Shown here piece after piece: positions 32,983-41,851 of a DNA stretch of 48,009 bases. Origin of the DNA: a bacterium (GTDB taxonomy: Bacteria > Armatimonadota > UBA5829). The translations under genes were made by a program, and so were the position numbers. Position 1 is the first letter of the stretch, and each line of letters starts with the position of its first letter. The stretch covers positions 1-48,009 of the forward strand of contig JAJFTD010000004.1 of NCBI GenBank assembly GCA_021373255.1, in the 5' to 3' direction. The notes under the pieces were generated by a model. That model was not told the DNA's origin and searched no databases. It saw only the letters and a list, made by a program, of their open reading frames with translations.

Positions 32983-34116
32983 TCAACCGCGTCCGTGTGT
33001 TTGGTAGTACTTCAAACCCTCGATATATGTGCAGACATTTTCCCATGGGACGCCCGGCGCCATAGAGCTTGACAGAGCTAGGAATAACCCTGTCTTGGGA
33101 CCTTTCTCGACTAACCAGGCCATCTCTTGTTTTACATCTGAAGGCGTGCCCATCGGAAGCGTGCGGGTGACGCTTACCCCGGCTAAGATTATTAAGCTCT
33201 CACCGTCACGCGTCTTCATTGCGCAGATTTTCTCGTAGTCCATGCCATCTTCGTATTGGAAACCTTGAAAGCCCCTGATGCCACAATCGAGCAGGCGCGG
33301 AACCATCTCCATCAGGTTGCCGTCACAATGCCAGATCATCTTGACATCTGTCTTCAACATCGGCTCCAGGCACCGTGCAAAGTGTGGAAACCAGATCTTG
33401 TCCAGGCTCTTGATGTCAACAAGTGTTCCCCGGGAATCAGCCATGTCATGATCGAGCCGGTAGAGTGGAGGCAAGCCACCCTCGACATACGCCCTTGCGG
33501 CGGCACGGTTATTAGCCAGCCAGTAGTCAGCCTGCAGTGAAAAGTGCTTTTCTATGACATCGGGGTATAAGGCGTATGCACAAAAGTAGGGCACATACCC
33601 GTAATCACCATAAGCCAGGCCTGGAAAACCTATGAAGGCATAACCGGTTTTTAATATGGACGATCCGAGCTTGGATTGAATGCCTGATTCCATCTCAAGG
33701 ATCTGAGCGACCCGCGCGTCTTCGTCGAAGCTCTCCGCTTCAGACTTCAAACGAGGGAAAGCGACCCGCTCAAGATGCTCCACAACTGACTCAGGGGAAT
33801 CGATCACAATGCCATCAAGGACAACCTGTTCCGCCCCTGTTGTGGCACCGTGATCAGCGCCATCGTAGCCGTTGGCGCCCATTGTCAATGGGTTGTCCCA
33901 TAGATATTGGTCGACCAGGCAAGCATCCATAGCGTGCATCATAGCGAGATAGGTCTTTTCAGGATTCTTTAGGTAGCTGCCAGGTTCAGCACCCGCGATA
34001 CATTCGATATGCGCATGCTCCATAATGTTGCAGAAGTAGTGTGGAATGCCTTTTATGTTCTTCTGCAGAAGCGTATCAAGAGCCAATTGTGCTGTTTCTG
34101 TCTGAACTTGTATCAT
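32983..34116 (-). CDS. uroporphyrinogen decarboxylase (UroD) superfamily protein, first copy
   Basis: The 377-residue protein has the UroD/MtaA-type barrel with IWHCDGNLMEMVPRLLDCG at 261-279. H263 and C264 sit where corrinoid methyltransferases such as MtaA hold zinc. The true UroD N-terminal motif is absent, so it is not the haem enzyme. Such proteins are common in sugar loci of Armatimonadota-like and PVC bacteria, with unknown chemistry. The start at 34116 has GAGGAG 7 nt upstream. It lies downstream of the DeoR gene, probably co-transcribed, with an 11-bp inverted repeat in the 130-nt gap. No corrinoid protein is encoded nearby. Confidence 0.75.
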   Translation of the reverse strand: MIQVQTETAQLALDTLLQKNIKGIPHYFCNIMEHAHIECIAGAEPGSYLKNPEKTYLAMMHAMDACLVDQYLWDNPLTMGANGYDGADHGATTGAEQVVLDGIVIDSPESVVEHLERVAFPRLKSEAESFDEDARVAQILEMESGIQSKLGSSILKTGYAFIGFPGLAYGDYGYVPYFCAYALYPDVIEKHFSLQADYWLANNRAAARAYVEGGLPPLYRLDHDMADSRGTLVDIKSLDKIWFPHFARCLEPMLKTDVKMIWHCDGNLMEMVPRLLDCGIRGFQGFQYEDGMDYEKICAMKTRDGESLIILAGVSVTRTLPMGTPSDVKQEMAWLVEKGPKTGLFLALSSSMAPGVPWENVCTYIEGLKYYQTHGRG

Positions 34117-34129
34117 CCTACTTCTCCTC

Positions 34130-34188
34130 AACTACACAGATAGCTGTCTTCTATGGCGTCATGGGCATAATAGTGTTTCTGTGTAGTT
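34130..34188. promoter_or_regulatory. 11-bp inverted repeat in the DeoR-UroD gap
   Basis: AACTACACAGA (34130-34140) and TCTGTGTAGTT (34178-34188) are exact inverted repeats 37 nt apart. They end just before the ribosome site of the UroD-like gene. This could be an RNA hairpin that sets UroD-like expression, or a paired operator. Confidence 0.5.
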
Positions 34189-34246
34189 ACTGCACAGGTG
34201 TTAGCAACTCCCGAGCGCCTGTTCAGTTATTGAAGTATATTTCTAC

Positions 34247-35065
34247 CTAACCCTCGGAGCTATCGACATCCGGCTCAGCAAGCACAACCTGGACACCGCG
34301 CACGTTAAGCTCATCAACAAATCCGGGATTTGCATTGTTGTCAGTTATCAATACATCTATCAGACTCACAGGCCCAACCTTGGCATAGGAAAGCCTGCCG
34401 AGCTTCGATGAGTCGCAAAGCACAACAACCTTGCTGCTGTGTTCGATGATCTTTCTCTCAAGCAATGCAGCTTTTCGATCTATACTGGTTATGCCGTTAC
34501 GGATGTCGATAGCAGAAACCCCAATAAATGCTACATCCCACAACAGCATCTCCAAGGCTTCCTCAGATAGACTGCCATCTGTAGTATATGCATCTGATCG
34601 AAGCTGCCCACCAAGCAATCCAACTTGGACATGCTTATTGACTGTCAGGTCAAATGCTATCTCGGGTGATGTAGTAGTAGCACTGACTGGATGGACTTCG
34701 GGTATACGCATCGCAAACTGGGCTATTGTTGTACCGCCACCAATGAAGATCGAGCCAGTGGGAGGAAGGTAGTCGATTGCCACTCTTCCTATCCAGGACT
34801 TTTCACAACTGCGTTCGTTGCGAGTTTGAGAATAAGATGGGCGAACAGCACCTGTCTCTTTGACAATAGCGCCTCCATGTGAACGAACAACCTTGCCTTC
34901 CCGATCGAGTTCGTCCAAGTCCCGGCGGATAGTATCAGGTCCCACGCCCAGCATTTCAGCCAGCGCAGTTACGTTCACCGAGCCATTTTCCAGCGCCCAG
35001 TTATATATCTTTAGCCGCCGCTCCGCAGCGATCATACCATTGCCTGAAGATCGTTTATTACTCAT
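34247..35065 (-). CDS. DeoR-family transcriptional regulator (second copy)
   Basis: The 272-residue protein has an N-terminal helix-turn-helix (VNVTALAEMLGVGPDTIRRD, then LDELDREGKVVRSHGGA). The DeoRC domain follows, with GSIFIGGGTTIAQFAMRI and later VVLCDSSKLGRLSYA. It is a distant paralog of the regulator at 25225. Its promoter carries the 38-bp element that also precedes the amidohydrolase and Tat-Gfo/Idh genes. It is therefore the prime candidate for the factor that binds there and controls itself. The ATG at 35065 has GAAGGTGA upstream. Confidence 0.9.
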   Translation of the reverse strand: MSNKRSSGNGMIAAERRLKIYNWALENGSVNVTALAEMLGVGPDTIRRDLDELDREGKVVRSHGGAIVKETGAVRPSYSQTRNERSCEKSWIGRVAIDYLPPTGSIFIGGGTTIAQFAMRIPEVHPVSATTTSPEIAFDLTVNKHVQVGLLGGQLRSDAYTTDGSLSEEALEMLLWDVAFIGVSAIDIRNGITSIDRKAALLERKIIEHSSKVVVLCDSSKLGRLSYAKVGPVSLIDVLITDNNANPGFVDELNVRGVQVVLAEPDVDSSEG

Positions 35066-35118
35066 ACTAAGATTTCACCTTCGCTAAATAAGGTAAACCC
35101 ATCAGGATTACTGCAATA

Positions 35119-35162
35119 TTGATACCACACAATCCCGCAAGTGTCAATCGTGATTATGCGTT
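35119..35162 (-). promoter_or_regulatory. shared promoter-operator element, DeoR/UroD copy
   Basis: On the minus strand AACGCATAAT (35162-35153), 5 nt, TTGACA (35147-35142), a 17-nt spacer CTTGCGGGATTGTGTGG and TATCAA (35124-35119). The spacer and the upstream ACGCA block recur at fixed distance at 36778-36822 and 41752-41795. Confidence 0.75.
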
Positions 35163-35281
35163 ATGTTGCCGTTTTGTTGCATGGAGTTATTCCATGAATA
35201 CCACTTTCAGGCGGCCGGAAGCCGGTTTTAGCTTGATTGTGAATGGCGCTGGCATAAATTGCATACTAAGGTATAGCATTT

Positions 35282-35317
35282 TATATCCAGCGGCTCAGGC
35301 TCCGCTAGTCGGATATA
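35282..35317. repeat. bulged hairpin in the gene-free gap 35163-35474
   Basis: TATATCC-AGCGG (35282-35293) pairs with CCGCT (35302-35306) and GGATATA (35311-35317), with a 4-nt bulge. No coding region is seen in the rest of the gap. Confidence 0.45.
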
Positions 35318-35474
35318 GAGCGCAATCGGTTTAGCGGTTACCTTGACTCGTTGGACAGTCAGTAAAGCCTGGTCGTCTGCCTTTATCGTATACCAGTTAA
35401 CAAGTTTATCTATTCACCCAATAATATTTTTACATCAACACCTGTTAATTATATAGTCACCAGGTTCTTTTTAC

Positions 35475-36485
35475 CTACTTGCCCAAGAGCTTTATGGCAT
35501 TATGATAGACAATATTTTCGAATGCATCTTTGCCCAATCCCAAACGCTCCACAGCTTTTATTAATGCACGCAGTTCCTCATAAAGATAGCAAGTATACTG
35601 AGCTTCCTCATCCGGCGATTTTCGGTTGGTGTTCCAAGAATACGGCCCATCGGTATAGTTGATGTATTTTTCGCCAACATGTTCACGGCAGCCATGCATA
35701 AGTGTAATTGGAAGATCGCTTCCAAACAATATTCTTTCCGGGCCAACCAGATCAAGGGTGTATTGGAACACATCAGCATTCAAATTTGCAGCGATATCAA
35801 AATAGATGCTTTCCTTGTCCGCAAGTGCAGGTAGGCCTTTCTTTGCTGTCGGTAAGCAATAAGCTCGTCCGATATGGGCAACGATTAATTTGACTGATGG
35901 ATACTTATCTGCAATCTCGATAATCTCTCGCACGTTGTTTGGATCACCCAACCGACCAGCACGCGGAATATGAAGCATAAGAATACCCCCGAGCCTGTCC
36001 AGAACCTCGAGGTGTTTTCGCGGGAGAAAATCGAATATGCTGATCTCCTGAGTGTCCTGTGGAGCCAAATCAGGGTATGGCTTTATGCCAAGAAACCCTC
36101 TGTGCATAGCCTCTTCTATAACATATGGCTCATACTCCGGTCGGGTTACGAACAAAGCGTCCGCATTGTTACGGCTGTCACACATTCCAGAGAACACATA
36201 GTTGTTAACGCTTACTGTGTCAACTTCCTTATATACACTGCCAAACGCTAGAACAGACACATCCTGCTTCGGCAGCAGCAAACGGTACGCTTCACGCAAA
36301 TCCTGCCATGATTGATGGATTCCCACCTCAACCGGCCACAACACGCTCATGCGCTCCGGACTAATCGGTGCACTATGCTGAGGTAAACTTAAGTGGACAT
36401 GGATGTCGATCATCGACGGGGGCAGCCATTGGCTTAATTCACTTTCATATACATTTCTGTCTACCAGTCTATAATCAACGTCCAT
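35475..36485 (-). CDS. amidohydrolase-family (PF04909-type) metal-dependent hydrolase
   Basis: The 336-residue TIM-barrel enzyme has the metal motif DIHVH at 27-31, LHIP and VAHIGR for later histidine ligands, and the catalytic aspartate in FGSDLP. This fits amidohydrolase_2 proteins, which include sugar lactonases and decarboxylases. With a sugar-type regulon around it, a lactonase on an aldonolactone made by a Gfo/Idh dehydrogenase is a fair guess, no more. GAGAGG lies 6 nt before the ATG. The promoter candidate (36778-36822) implies a leader of ~285 nt. Confidence 0.8.
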   Translation of the reverse strand: MDVDYRLVDRNVYESELSQWLPPSMIDIHVHLSLPQHSAPISPERMSVLWPVEVGIHQSWQDLREAYRLLLPKQDVSVLAFGSVYKEVDTVSVNNYVFSGMCDSRNNADALFVTRPEYEPYVIEEAMHRGFLGIKPYPDLAPQDTQEISIFDFLPRKHLEVLDRLGGILMLHIPRAGRLGDPNNVREIIEIADKYPSVKLIVAHIGRAYCLPTAKKGLPALADKESIYFDIAANLNADVFQYTLDLVGPERILFGSDLPITLMHGCREHVGEKYINYTDGPYSWNTNRKSPDEEAQYTCYLYEELRALIKAVERLGLGKDAFENIVYHNAIKLLGK

Positions 36486-36777
36486 TTCGTATTCCTCTCA
36501 ATTACTGGTGTTGGACGTTCATAACTTGATATTTGCCTGATATAAGCTTACGCCCAGCACTCGTCTTCGTAATAGGACAAGGTTATCAAGTCATACAATG
36601 CCAACACCCAATTACTTGATCTGGCGCCCTCTGGTAATTCATCAAACGCACGAATCGTCGCTAGTCTCAGCGACACAGGTGTCTTTGAATACAATCTCTA
36701 GAACGGCGAGTATGATACAGTTGGTATCACTACGTTACGCCCCATATAAATACGGCATTAGACAGCCTGCCAACAAC

Positions 36778-36822
36778 ATAATAACCACACTATCCCGCAT
36801 ATGTCAACCGGTTTTTTTCGTT
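36778..36822 (-). promoter_or_regulatory. shared promoter-operator element, amidohydrolase copy
   Basis: On the minus strand AACGAAAAAA (36822-36813), then CCGG, TTGACA (36807-36802) and the spacer TATGCGGGATAGTGTGG. A -10 TATTAT (36783-36778) follows at 18 nt. The octamer AACCGGTT (36806-36813) overlaps the -35 edge and equals the LacI-site candidate at 45659-45666. Confidence 0.65.
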
Positions 36823-36928
36823 TTACAATATATAACGTCTCCCCACCCCGGCAAAAAACAAACAACTCCCCGAACTCAAGGTGAATCACAAGAGGGCTGT
36901 CTATCTGCTGATTACTGCAATATCCAAA

Positions 36929-36957
36929 TTGACAGAAGCAGTTATTTGTGGCATAAA
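36929..36957 (+). promoter_or_regulatory. promoter of the GxGYxYP gene
   Basis: TTGACA (36929-36934), a 17-nt spacer and CATAAA (36952-36957). The leader to the ATG at 37015 is about 50 nt. Apart from the two opposed promoters, the gap 36486-37014 holds nothing that I can name. Confidence 0.6.
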
Positions 36958-37014
36958 TGCATTTATTAGGCAGCCCGGTTATCAAATCGACTGCGCCGGT
37001 TGGAGAGTGATGTA

Positions 37015-40000
37015 ATGCAAACGAAGAACCGTAATGCAATTATTTTCTTGATAGTGGTTATCGCTGTAGGAACACTGAGTTGCACATGCGCTTTAGCTGA
37101 TAAACCTGTTATCTATCACGTGGATCTACGTTATACCTTGACCATGGCATCAGCAGCAGAGTGCTATGATATTCGTCATACTGCCGTGTGCGTACAGGGG
37201 CTGGTCAATAGGGAATCACCACGGGTATTTTTATCTTTCTCTAATGATGATATTGCCTGGCTGGATAGAATCAGGGAAGCAGGTGGGCTTTGTGAGGGAT
37301 GGGAAGTTAAAGCCATAACTTATGAGCAATTATTCACGATATTCCGCCATTACATCAATGGCGTGGTATTCTATGACCCAGATCCTGCTACTGGTGCAAT
37401 ATCAACAAGCCTGGTCGCAACAACGGTTGCCGGTGTGGAGGGTGGAATAGCACTTCGTAAAGACACCGCATCAAGCACTTGTAACTACCTTATAAATACA
37501 CTGGGCTTGCCGGTGCTTGTGGATCTTGCAGGCAAATTCACTGGAACCGGAACAATATGGGGCACAACAACCCCATCCACAGGCAGCGCGAAATGCGATG
37601 CTTATGTCTGGGCTAAACAGAAATATATCGATACTGGAAGATGTAACCCAGCTTTGCTATCAAATACACTTGATCTTGTCGGGGTCAAAATAGAGCCTTA
37701 TGACAAGCGATTTTATGCTCAACTCTTTAACCTCGATTATATAGTAAGCAAAAAGGGATTTTGCCTTGAGCTCTCCCCCTGGGCAGATGAAGCGCCAAGT
37801 GACGACCTCAATCAACCGCTGGGAACCGACCTCAATACCCTCAAGTCTATTCTAAATGCATGTAACCAGCAGACCGGACAGAGCAAGATAATAAAGATGT
37901 GCGGTTACCCCAACTGGCATATGAAGTATACAAATTGGGAGGACGTTGGTGGCAAACATGATCCGGTCGCGTTGGAGTGGGAGTTCATAAGGATTCTTAC
38001 CGCCTATAACACTTACCTGGATACCGACGCTGGTTTTCCCATGATGAATGCATCATTCTATACAGGTTTGCTGCCGGAGATGCACAGCCGCCATTATGTT
38101 CAAAACCCACCACCCACCTACAACGACATGGTTTCTCGCGGCCTTATCACCAGCACAGGCAGTGTACCAAAAGGCAATTATGTGATGATAGGCATGGGCG
38201 ATTATGATGGTTCATCGTGGGTAATGGATCTCCTTGCTAATCCGGGTGGCGCATATGATGATCCGAACAAACAGTATGTATACTGCAACTGGGGAGTTGA
38301 CCCGAATGCTGTAGATCGCACAAGTGTTGCGTTTGATTATATGTATCGCCATAAAACTGACAAAGATTACTTCATTGCATGGGACTCAGGTGCGGGTTAT
38401 ATTAATCCTGCGCAGTTGTATGGAACCAGAGATCCGTCGAATTATCCCAGTGGAGTCGGTATCTGGCAAAAGCACTGTACAGAATACTATCGCTTCCTTG
38501 ACTACTCTATAACTGCCTGGCTACTGAATGGAAATTTCGCCACCACACCAGAATGCTGCTCATATTACACCCAGTTCAGCGGCGATGGCATAGGTGTTTG
38601 GCAATCATCTAATGTAAGCACTCCTTCTTTGATTGATAACATACCGATCAGCTCAGGAACTGATACTGCAAATTCAATAATCAACTATTCCACTGGAGTC
38701 AATTTTAGATGGTATCGAATGACACCACTGACAAAACCGTCCGATCTGAAAACCCTCCAAGATGGTTATCCATATAATAATCATCGGTTTTTGGACGCTT
38801 ACACATACAACTACCTGATGCGCTATTGTCTCGGCGGGTCTAATAACTATCGCGAAGCCTGGGTTAATGAGACCACTCCTCGTATTATGAAAACAGGCCA
38901 GACTTACAGTGTGGCTGTGACTGTCAGGAACGACGGTTGGGACACATGGAGTGAAGCCGGTAGCTACAGGCTCGCGTATGCGATAGTCAATAAAGATGCG
39001 ACACCTGTTTGTGCCGATTATGACTCACGCGGCAGGTTCCAGATCCCCTCGGGAAGTATAGCTCCTGGGCAGAGTGTTACATTCACGGTAGGCGTGGTCG
39101 CGCCATCGACGCCAGGCACGTATGATCTCTATTATGACATTGTTCGTGACGGCACCACATGGTTCAGGGAGCAGAACAATCTGGAGTGCAAGAAGACAAT
39201 CATTGTTGTAGCTGACCCGCTGTCGATCGATACCGACGGTGACGGCACACCCGATGTGACCGAGGAGGCTGAAGGCACTCTATACTGGCATGCTGGAGAT
39301 AAATATACTCTTGGGCCAGTGATGACGTCTGTTCCATCTGATGCTGGTGATTATACTAACACATCTATGAGATTTACCTGGGGTGCGGCAACAGATACAG
39401 AGTTCAATGTGGCGGGGTATTACTGCATGGTCGGCACTACACCCGGTGGAAGTGATCTATATAGTGGCTACGTCGGTAATGTTCGCGCTGTATCAATCCC
39501 CGGTGGCGAAAGTGGAAAAACGTATTATGGCACTATTCAAGCAGTAAATGATGCCGGATATTTCGGTAATGGATCTACAAGCAATGGGATCACAATCGAT
39601 TCCACCGCTCCGAGTGTACCTGCTATGCCAACTGATGGAGGACTTGTAACTGCCTCACCGTCAATCACTTTTAACTGGACACATTCCACTGACGCGCTGT
39701 CAGGCATTGATAGTTATAACTGTAGAATAGGAACAACGTATAATGGCAGTGATGTGTTCCTTGGGAACATTGGGAATATGCTCAGCAAGACGATCACAGG
39801 CATCTATGGCAAGAGATATTACTGCAGTGTTCAGGCAAAGGACAAAGCAAAGAACCTCAGTTCCTGGTCTGTCTGCAGTGATGGTATTCTCTTGCAAGAG
39901 AACGCTGATAAGAGTATCGATTATGTGAAAAGCCTGCAGAATCAATCGGCAGTAGGGCTTATTTCTAAAGAAGTGACGGCGATATTCGGCAATTGCATAT

Positions 40001-40164
40001 ATATCGAGGAATCTAACAGGACATCCGGTATACGAATAACAGTATCTACATTGCCGGATAACATTAAAATAGGAAGTCTTGTGGACATTCTGGGTACCTT
40101 ACTGACTGATACCGCTGGGGAGCGATATATATCTGCGAGTACAATCGAAGCACACATAGAATAA
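37015..40164 (+). CDS. secreted multidomain GxGYxYP protein
   Basis: The 1049-residue protein has a signal peptide (1-29, ending TCALA). A GxGYxYP domain (about 30-600) carries the variant motif GAGYINP at 459-465. Next comes an Ig-like NBR1/CARDB-type module (about 620-735, TYSVAVTVRNDGWDTW) and a calcium-loop stretch DTDGDGTPDVTEE. Two fibronectin type III-like modules follow (about 760-965), then a C-terminal OB-fold-like domain (from about 975). GxGYxYP proteins are putative glycoside hydrolases of unproven activity; the extra modules suggest glycan or surface binding outside the cell. I chose the ATG at 37015 (GGAG 9 nt upstream) over the TTG at 37000. It is monocistronic by spacing and flanked by the shared-element regulon. 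Confidence 0.82.
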   Translation: MQTKNRNAIIFLIVVIAVGTLSCTCALADKPVIYHVDLRYTLTMASAAECYDIRHTAVCVQGLVNRESPRVFLSFSNDDIAWLDRIREAGGLCEGWEVKAITYEQLFTIFRHYINGVVFYDPDPATGAISTSLVATTVAGVEGGIALRKDTASSTCNYLINTLGLPVLVDLAGKFTGTGTIWGTTTPSTGSAKCDAYVWAKQKYIDTGRCNPALLSNTLDLVGVKIEPYDKRFYAQLFNLDYIVSKKGFCLELSPWADEAPSDDLNQPLGTDLNTLKSILNACNQQTGQSKIIKMCGYPNWHMKYTNWEDVGGKHDPVALEWEFIRILTAYNTYLDTDAGFPMMNASFYTGLLPEMHSRHYVQNPPPTYNDMVSRGLITSTGSVPKGNYVMIGMGDYDGSSWVMDLLANPGGAYDDPNKQYVYCNWGVDPNAVDRTSVAFDYMYRHKTDKDYFIAWDSGAGYINPAQLYGTRDPSNYPSGVGIWQKHCTEYYRFLDYSITAWLLNGNFATTPECCSYYTQFSGDGIGVWQSSNVSTPSLIDNIPISSGTDTANSIINYSTGVNFRWYRMTPLTKPSDLKTLQDGYPYNNHRFLDAYTYNYLMRYCLGGSNNYREAWVNETTPRIMKTGQTYSVAVTVRNDGWDTWSEAGSYRLAYAIVNKDATPVCADYDSRGRFQIPSGSIAPGQSVTFTVGVVAPSTPGTYDLYYDIVRDGTTWFREQNNLECKKTIIVVADPLSIDTDGDGTPDVTEEAEGTLYWHAGDKYTLGPVMTSVPSDAGDYTNTSMRFTWGAATDTEFNVAGYYCMVGTTPGGSDLYSGYVGNVRAVSIPGGESGKTYYGTIQAVNDAGYFGNGSTSNGITIDSTAPSVPAMPTDGGLVTASPSITFNWTHSTDALSGIDSYNCRIGTTYNGSDVFLGNIGNMLSKTITGIYGKRYYCSVQAKDKAKNLSSWSVCSDGILLQENADKSIDYVKSLQNQSAVGLISKEVTAIFGNCIYIEESNRTSGIRITVSTLPDNIKIGSLVDILGTLLTDTAGERYISASTIEAHIE

Positions 40165-40234
40165 CTGATAACACCAGCTAATAGTATTTAGGCTGGTTGT
40201 ATCTCGTCCGCTTTGGCTATTGCGCAACGTATTT

Positions 40235-40376
40235 CCTCTCCTGGGGGCTTTCGCATTTCCTTCGGAAACGCTGTCACCTGAGAGGAGAGGATTAAGGTGA
40301 GGGCGCTCTGTATCTTCGGAGTAACATTGCGCCCTCACCCCAGCCCTCTCCCCCTGGGCGAGGGAGCAGGCTGTGC
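40235..40376. repeat. composite repeat X-Y, left of the Tat-Gfo/Idh gene
   Basis: Block X (40235-40290) starts CCTCTCCTGGGGGCTTTCGC. Block Y (40298-40353) matches 41853-41908 at 54 of 56 positions in direct orientation. X appears inverted at 41946-41970 (25 of 25 nt). A GC hairpin tail continues to about 40376. The gap 40165-40415 holds no gene. Confidence 0.8.
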
Positions 40377-40415
40377 GTATGCCGAACAAAGTATTACGAG
40401 TTGCTGTCTGTTGTG

Positions 40416-41678
40416 CTATTTGTCGAAGCTGGGAACTTTCAACATCACTCCGCCCTTTAGGGAAGACTGATGTGCGATGATCCCAGGCACGGTGTAGGCT
40501 AGTGCTTCGTGAATATCGACTGTGGGTTTACGGTTGTTGATAAGTGCTTCGATAAACTCGTGAGTCAGGAACGGCTCTGCTCCTTCGTGACCACCGCCCA
40601 TGTGCATTGGTTCAGGAAGCTCCATCTCCGCCCAATTCGGCACTTTATACTCCTCGAACTCCGATTCTTCGCGAGCGAATCCGGCGCTGTCTTGCCCCAT
40701 CTTATGTCCCGCATGACGAATTACGGCAGGCGTTCCGTTAGCGCTCGGCTCAAAGAGACTCATCTTACTGCCATACCATTGGCCACGCTCGCAGCCGCCG
40801 AACGCGCCGCGCCAGTTGATAGATACCCTGAATGGATGCCCTTTGTCTGTTTTGAACATCGCTGTCTCATTCCAGAATGGGTTTTTATATAGATTGCCAT
40901 CCATAATAGGGTCACCATCACCCCAGCCCATACAGGTGACTTCGGTCAGTCGCTCGCCCGTAACGCCCACGAGGAACGCTGTTGTGTGTGTGGGATACAG
41001 CATTGGCGGGAGTCCCCAACGCCATGTGTGATTGCCATTCTCATCTTTCCAGAGAACGTATTCCATTCCGGCGTGATGATACTCGGCTTCTGTATAGTAG
41101 ATATCTCCAAACTTGCCTTCTTTGAAGAACTTACGGGCGGATATAGTTACTGGATGATAATAGCTGGTTTCGGCCATCATATAAGTTAGGCCGGTTTTCT
41201 TTTGCGCAGCCAGCAATTGCTCGGCCTGCTCGATCGATATACATGCTGGAACTGCGGAGATCACATGTTTACCCGCATTCATACACGCGACTGCATGCTT
41301 CACATGATCCGGAGCCCCCGTGAACACAGCCACTGCATCGACATCTTTGTCTTTGATCAATTCTTCCAGCGAATTGTATGATTTGTTGCACTTGTAGACA
41401 TTCATCAGGTGCTTGCGACGGTCTTCATTAAGATCACTTACCGCCTCTACTATGCAATTCGGGTCCAAATGCCAATGGAATGCTGCGCCGAACCCACCGC
41501 CCACGATCCCCATTCTGATCTTTTTTGATGACTTTTCCATGTTTACTCCCCCTGCCCTGCTCTCCTTTGGAAAAACAAAGTTAGATGCCAGTGCAGCTAC
41601 AGCAAGAACCAGTCCACTGTGATGCAAAAACTCCCTTCGTGAGTATTTGCACTCTCCACTTTCCGGTTTTATTCTCAT
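40416..41678 (-). CDS. Tat-exported Gfo/Idh/MocA-family oxidoreductase
   Basis: The 420-residue protein begins MRIKPESGECKYSRREFLHH. The twin-arginine motif SRREFL at 13-18 is followed by a hydrophobic stretch LVLAVAALASNFVF, so it should be exported folded with its bound cofactor. The mature part has the Rossmann loop GIVGGGFG and the HVISAVPACISIEQA stretch, where the usual EKP lysine motif is replaced by VPA, an oddity for a dehydrogenase. Such Tat-type members often act as glycosidases or epimerases with tightly held NAD. The ATG at 41678 is chosen just before the Tat peptide, over 41741. Its promoter carries the shared element. It is bracketed by X-Y repeats. Confidence 0.82.
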   Translation of the reverse strand: MRIKPESGECKYSRREFLHHSGLVLAVAALASNFVFPKESRAGGVNMEKSSKKIRMGIVGGGFGAAFHWHLDPNCIVEAVSDLNEDRRKHLMNVYKCNKSYNSLEELIKDKDVDAVAVFTGAPDHVKHAVACMNAGKHVISAVPACISIEQAEQLLAAQKKTGLTYMMAETSYYHPVTISARKFFKEGKFGDIYYTEAEYHHAGMEYVLWKDENGNHTWRWGLPPMLYPTHTTAFLVGVTGERLTEVTCMGWGDGDPIMDGNLYKNPFWNETAMFKTDKGHPFRVSINWRGAFGGCERGQWYGSKMSLFEPSANGTPAVIRHAGHKMGQDSAGFAREESEFEEYKVPNWAEMELPEPMHMGGGHEGAEPFLTHEFIEALINNRKPTVDIHEALAYTVPGIIAHQSSLKGGVMLKVPSFDK

Positions 41679-41751
41679 CTTCCATCCTCGACAGGTCTTC
41701 TGTAAAGAAGACTGCATTGCGATACGTGCCACAACATGCATCTACGGCATG

Positions 41752-41795
41752 AATGTAGCACACAATCCAGCAAGCGTCAAGATGTATTTTGCGTG
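41752..41795 (-). promoter_or_regulatory. shared promoter-operator element, Tat-Gfo/Idh copy
   Basis: On the minus strand CACGCAAAAT (41795-41786), 5 nt, TTGACG (41780-41775), the spacer CTTGCTGGATTGTGTGC and TACATT (41757-41752). The spacer equals the DeoR copy at 15 of 17 positions. Confidence 0.75.
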
Positions 41796-41851
41796 TTTGT
41801 AGCGTTATTTTGCGGGTATCTGTCAAAGTGGCCAGCAAATAGAAAAGCAAT

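Noticed and set aside
32983-34116. Genuine haem-pathway hemE
   Set aside because: The substrate-binding N-terminal motif of uroporphyrinogen decarboxylase is absent, and the HC motif and context fit the methyltransferase-like branch.
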